This document shows, in pieces, positions 6,300 to 9,730 of a DNA stretch of 9,730 nucleotides; positions within the stretch are counted from its first letter, which is position 1, and each line of letters begins with the position of its first letter. This DNA comes from an uncultured Clostridia bacterium. GTDB taxonomy: Bacteria; Bacillota; Clostridia; Christensenellales; Aristaeellaceae. The DNA is taken from positions 1 to 9,730 of the forward strand of contig CAMKAE010000073.1 in NCBI GenBank assembly GCA_946410395.1. The letters run 5' to 3'. Under the pieces are notes generated by a model, which saw nothing but the letters and a program-made list of their open reading frames with translations, searched no databases and was not told the DNA's origin. Position numbers and translations under genes: made by a program.

Positions 6300-8699
6300 A
6301 TGACGGATTTTATGAACACGTCCCTGTCCCCCCGGGAGCGGGCCGAGGCGCTGCTGAAGGATCTGAGTCTTGACGAGAAAATGGCCCAGATCGCGGGTAT
6401 CTTTGCCATCAAGGGCATGGAAGAGCGCATGTCGCTCTACTTGAAAAACGGCATCGGCCAGATCAGCACCCTGGAGTTCCGATCCTGCGAAACTGTGGAA
6501 GAGATCGCCAAATGGCAGCGCCGGCTGCAGACCATCGTGATGGAGAACAGCCCCCATCACATCCCCGCCGCTTTTCACATGGAGGGCCTCTGCGGTCCGC
6601 TAATGCAGGACACGACCACCTTTCCCTCAGGCGTGGCCCGCGGCTCCTCATTTGATCCGGAACTGGAAAGGAAGATCGGTGAGATCGTTTCCCGTCAGGA
6701 GGCGGCTTTCGGCATCACCCAGGTCCTGGCGCCGGTGCTGGATATCTCCCGGGATTCCCGCATGGGTCGCCAGTGCGAGCCTTATGGGGAGGACCCCACC
6801 CTGGCTGCCGTCATGGGCACGGCCTATACCCGCGGCATCCAGGAGACGGTTACCGACGGCCGCAGGCCGGACGCGGCCGCCAAGCATTTCTTTGGTTTCC
6901 ACAATTCCGCCGGTGCGATCCACGGCGCTCATGTGGACGCGGGAGACCGCCTGCTGCTGGAAATCTACGGCAAGCCGTTCCAGGCCGCCATCAGCGAGGC
7001 CGGCCTGAAGGGTGTCATGCCCTGCTACGGTTCCCTGAACGGTCTGCCCATCCACGCGTCCCGGCACTACCTGAACGGCATCCTTCGCGGGGAGATGGGA
7101 TTTGAGGGCGTCACGGTGTCCGATTATGGCGGAGCCAGCAACGCCTTCCAGTACCAGGGCATCGGGGAGACCATGGGCGACGTGGGCCTCCGGTGCCTGA
7201 CCGCCGGGCTGGATGTGGAGCTGCCCATGCCGGTGGCCTATGCCGATGAACTGAAGCGGAAGTTCGCATCCGGTGAAGCCGATCAGGCCATACTGGACAA
7301 AGCGGTCCTGCGCGTGCTGGAAGCGAAGTTCCGCATGGGCCTCTTCGAGCACCCCTTCGCACTGGAAGGGGAAGCGCTGGACCGGACCGTCCATCAGCCG
7401 GAGGATGAGCAGATCGCGGCGCAGAGCGCTCGGGAAGCGCTTGTCCTCCTGGAAAACGACGGCGCCCTGCCGCTCTCCGGGAAGGAAAAGACCATTGCCG
7501 TTATCGGTCCCGCCGCGGCCAACGCGCGGTATTACTTCGGGGGCTACACCCATCTGTCCATGGTCGAGGCCAAGCACGCAGCGAAAAACTCCATGGCCGG
7601 TGTCAACGGCAACAGCGGGGAAAAGCAGGCAGTCACCGTTCCCGGCACAAACGTGGAAGACGATGAAAACGATGAGTTCAACGGTGTGCTTGCCAAACTG
7701 AAACCCAACTGCCGGAACCTGGTGGAGGTGCTGCGCGCAGAGCTGCCGGACTGCCGGATCCTGTATGCTCAGGGCTATCACAAAGCCGGAGCGGATGAGA
7801 GCCTGTTCCCGGAAGCCCTGGAGATCGCCCGGCAAGCCGATGTGATCCTCCTGACGCTGGGCGGAAAGAACGGCTCCGGCTCCATCGCAACCATGGGCGA
7901 GGGCGTGGACGGCACGGACATCAATCTGCCCGCCTGCCAGGATGCCTTTATCCGGGAGGCGAGGAAACTGGGCAAGCCCCTGATCGGCATTCACTTTGAC
8001 GGGCGGCCCATCTCCAGCGACACGGCGGATGAATGCCTGAACGCCATCCTCGAGTGCTGGAATCCGGCGGCCTACGCTGCCGAGGCTGTAACGGACGCTC
8101 TGTTGGGCCGGCTGAACCCCTCCGGTAAGATGCCGCTGTCCACTGCCCGCTGCGCCGGACAGATCCCCGTTTACTACAATCATCCCAACGGCTCCATGTG
8201 GACCCAGGGCCCCAGCATCGGCTTTACCGATTATGTGGACTGCCCTCATAAGCCCCGCTACGGCTTCGGCCACGGGCTGAGTTATACCGCGTTCGAATAC
8301 AGCGATTTGGCAATAGAGAATAAGGAAACCAGGCCTTTTGAAGCCGTGAGCATCGCCCTGAAAATCAGGAATGCGGGAGACCGTGCCGGAACCGAAATCG
8401 TGCAGTTGTATGTGAAGGATGTCCATGCGTCCATGACACGCCCGCAGAAGGAGCTCCAGGGCTTTGTCCGGGTGGAACTGCGGCCGGGAGAGCAAAAGAC
8501 AGTCCATTTCACCCTTCAGCCCAGCCAGACAGCCTTCCTGGATGAGGACATGCGCTGGAAGATCGAAAAGGGAGAGTTCGAGGTGCAGATCGGTTCTTCC
8601 TCGGAGGATATCCGCCTGACGGATTCCTTCACGGTGACCGAAAGCGCTTATCTGTCCGGTCGGACCCGTGCCTTCTGTGCGTTGGGCAGGACTGAATAA
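6300..8699 (+). CDS. GH3 family beta-glycosidase
   Basis: A 799-residue three-domain GH3 enzyme that would release terminal beta-linked sugars from oligosaccharides in the cytoplasm; no signal peptide is visible. The N-terminal barrel (about 1-345) holds GRQCEPYGEDP (Arg157), KHF (Lys195-His196) and the nucleophile Asp275 in VSDYGG. The alpha/beta sandwich domain (about 375-665) contains GEGVDGTDINLP, where Glu534 is the candidate acid/base. A fibronectin III-like domain (about 675-790) closes the protein, following the FGHGLSYTAF signature. Residues about 410-490 include a charged stretch rich in Asp, Glu and Asn that lengthens the second domain. The start is supported by GGAGG (6287-6291) 8 nt upstream and by the 15-nt gap to the previous stop. 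GH3 covers beta-glucosidase, beta-xylosidase, arabinofuranosidase and galactosidase activities; I cannot choose among them. Confidence 0.92.
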   Translation: MTDFMNTSLSPRERAEALLKDLSLDEKMAQIAGIFAIKGMEERMSLYLKNGIGQISTLEFRSCETVEEIAKWQRRLQTIVMENSPHHIPAAFHMEGLCGPLMQDTTTFPSGVARGSSFDPELERKIGEIVSRQEAAFGITQVLAPVLDISRDSRMGRQCEPYGEDPTLAAVMGTAYTRGIQETVTDGRRPDAAAKHFFGFHNSAGAIHGAHVDAGDRLLLEIYGKPFQAAISEAGLKGVMPCYGSLNGLPIHASRHYLNGILRGEMGFEGVTVSDYGGASNAFQYQGIGETMGDVGLRCLTAGLDVELPMPVAYADELKRKFASGEADQAILDKAVLRVLEAKFRMGLFEHPFALEGEALDRTVHQPEDEQIAAQSAREALVLLENDGALPLSGKEKTIAVIGPAAANARYYFGGYTHLSMVEAKHAAKNSMAGVNGNSGEKQAVTVPGTNVEDDENDEFNGVLAKLKPNCRNLVEVLRAELPDCRILYAQGYHKAGADESLFPEALEIARQADVILLTLGGKNGSGSIATMGEGVDGTDINLPACQDAFIREARKLGKPLIGIHFDGRPISSDTADECLNAILECWNPAAYAAEAVTDALLGRLNPSGKMPLSTARCAGQIPVYYNHPNGSMWTQGPSIGFTDYVDCPHKPRYGFGHGLSYTAFEYSDLAIENKETRPFEAVSIALKIRNAGDRAGTEIVQLYVKDVHASMTRPQKELQGFVRVELRPGEQKTVHFTLQPSQTAFLDEDMRWKIEKGEFEVQIGSSSEDIRLTDSFTVTESAYLSGRTRAFCALGRTE

Positions 8700-8711
8700 G
8701 GAGGCCGATTT

Positions 8712-9730
8712 ATGCGAATCAAAACCAGCCCGTGGATCACCGTATCCCAGGAACCCGGCGACGTTTGTCCCGTTTTCCGGAAACAATTTGCGACGGACAG
8801 GAAGATCGCGAAAGCCGAGCTCGAAATCACGGCTTTGGGCGTATACGAAGCCTGCCTCAACGGCCAGCGCGTGAGCGATTTTGTGCTGGCGCCCGGCTGG
8901 ACGAGCTACGACCACCGCCTGCAGGTTCAGACTTACGATGTGACGTTGCTGCTGCAGGCGGAGAACGAGCTGCGCGTTACCGTGGGCCGCGGCTGGTTCC
9001 GCTCGCCGATGCCCGGCTGGATGGACTCCGCGGACAAGCAGCGGCGGTATGCGCAGCCGTGCGGGCTGATTGCTTCCCTGAAGATCGGTTATGCCGACGG
9101 GACGGAAGAAACGGTTCAGACGGATGACAGCTGGCAGTGGGCCGAAAGTCCGGTACACTTCAGCGAGATCTATGACGGGGAACGGGCGGATGCCCGCGTT
9201 GTGCCGGGAAACTGGCAGCCGGTGAAGCCGCTTGACTGGTCCAAAGAGATCCTGATACCCCAGGAGGGCGAGGCTATCCGGGAAACCGAGCGGGTCGCGG
9301 TGAAGCAGATCCTTCACACCCCCGCCGGGGAAACGGTGATCGATTTCGGGCAGGAAGTCACGGGTTATGTCGAATTCACGATCAACGCGAAAGCCGGTGA
9401 TACGGTTTCCTTCACCCACGCGGAAGTGCTGGACAAAGACGGAAACTTCTACAACGAGAATTATCGCAGCGCCAAAGCCCTGGTGGAGTACACCTGCAAG
9501 GAAGGGAAACAGACCTGGCATCCGCAGCTGACCTTCTTTGGGTTCCGGTACATCAAACTCCTGTCCTGGCCCGGTGAACCCGGGGCCAAGGATTTCACCG
9601 CCATTGTTGTGCATTCCGACATGAAGCGCACCGGCTGGCTGAAATCGGCGAACGCGGAGCTGAACCGGCTCTTCTCCAACATCGTATGGGGCCAGCGGGG
9701 CAACTTCCTGGACGTGCCCACCGACTGCCC
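8712..9730 (+). CDS. GH78 alpha-L-rhamnosidase, 5' part (runs off the window)
   Basis: An open frame of 339 complete codons without a stop before the window ends. GH78 enzymes cleave terminal alpha-L-rhamnose from glycans and glycosides. The N-terminal Bac_rhamnosid_N-like domain is plain from ALGVYEACLNGQRV and LAPGWTSYDHRLQVQTYDVT (about 42-79), and GRGWF follows. DFGQEVTGYVEF (from Asp211) and FFGFRYIKLL mark the concanavalin-like middle domain. The last visible residues, IVWGQRGNFLDVPTDCP, form the classic entry to the catalytic (alpha/alpha)6 barrel; the catalytic acidic residues lie just past the edge. Full-length relatives have roughly 850-950 residues, so about 35-40 percent is present. 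There is no signal peptide. AAGGAGG (8698-8704), starting within the GH3 stop codon, sits 7 nt before ATG 8712 and fixes the start. It is the last visible operon member. Confidence 0.95.
   Translation, partial: MRIKTSPWITVSQEPGDVCPVFRKQFATDRKIAKAELEITALGVYEACLNGQRVSDFVLAPGWTSYDHRLQVQTYDVTLLLQAENELRVTVGRGWFRSPMPGWMDSADKQRRYAQPCGLIASLKIGYADGTEETVQTDDSWQWAESPVHFSEIYDGERADARVVPGNWQPVKPLDWSKEILIPQEGEAIRETERVAVKQILHTPAGETVIDFGQEVTGYVEFTINAKAGDTVSFTHAEVLDKDGNFYNENYRSAKALVEYTCKEGKQTWHPQLTFFGFRYIKLLSWPGEPGAKDFTAIVVHSDMKRTGWLKSANAELNRLFSNIVWGQRGNFLDVPTDC

Noticed and set aside
6648..9614. A 988-codon open frame on the minus strand spanning GH3 and GH78
   Set aside because: It lies opposite two well-identified + strand genes. 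Long antisense frames arise when GC-rich genes avoid codons whose complements are stops. It has no recognisable domain and crosses a gene boundary.
1..9730. Search for CRISPR arrays, tRNA/rRNA genes, insertion sequences and phage attachment sites
   Set aside because: Nothing resembling these was seen. The window is almost fully coding on one strand, and the only repeats are the short ones reported.

Overview
The window reads as one polysaccharide-utilisation locus from a Gram-positive anaerobe, most likely a Clostridia-class Firmicute of the gut or rumen type. Supporting signs are a YesM/YesN-style two-component pair, strong AGGAGG-type ribosome binding sites, very short intergenic gaps and glycoside hydrolases without signal peptides. 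The DNA is GC-rich by eye, so a higher-GC lineage is likelier than a classical low-GC Clostridium. This placement is inference.

Every gene lies on the + strand. Bases 1-21 may be the last codons of an upstream gene, possibly a sugar ABC permease. A perfect 15-bp hairpin (55-94) closes that unit, and a promoter (95-123) overlaps its T tail. Next come a membrane histidine kinase (162-1598) and an AraC-type response regulator (1595-2365), overlapping by 4 bases. Between regulator and next gene, four half-site-like repeats spaced 10-11 bp apart (2365-2407) stand just upstream of an extended -10 box (2427-2435) with no good -35. This layout suits a promoter activated by the regulator. The first gene after it encodes an unrecognised secreted, acidic protein (2508-3572) with repeated beta-type modules.

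Two hairpins follow (3590-3608 and 3615-3648), the second terminator-like. Directly after it begin four enzyme genes spaced 12-15 nt apart: a GH43 enzyme of the exo-beta-1,3-galactanase-like group (3665-4729), a DUF5060/DUF4038/DUF5605 putative glycosidase (4743-6284), a GH3 enzyme (6300-8699) and the first 339 codons of a GH78 alpha-L-rhamnosidase (8712 to the window end). None of the four shows a signal peptide, so they probably dismantle imported oligosaccharides in the cytoplasm.

As a whole, the kinase would sense an extracellular cue and the regulator would switch on the secreted protein and, by readthrough, the enzymes. GH78 together with a galactanase-like GH43 points to a rhamnose- and galactose-containing plant glycan such as arabinogalactan or a rhamnogalacturonan side chain. 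The exact substrate cannot be read from the sequence.
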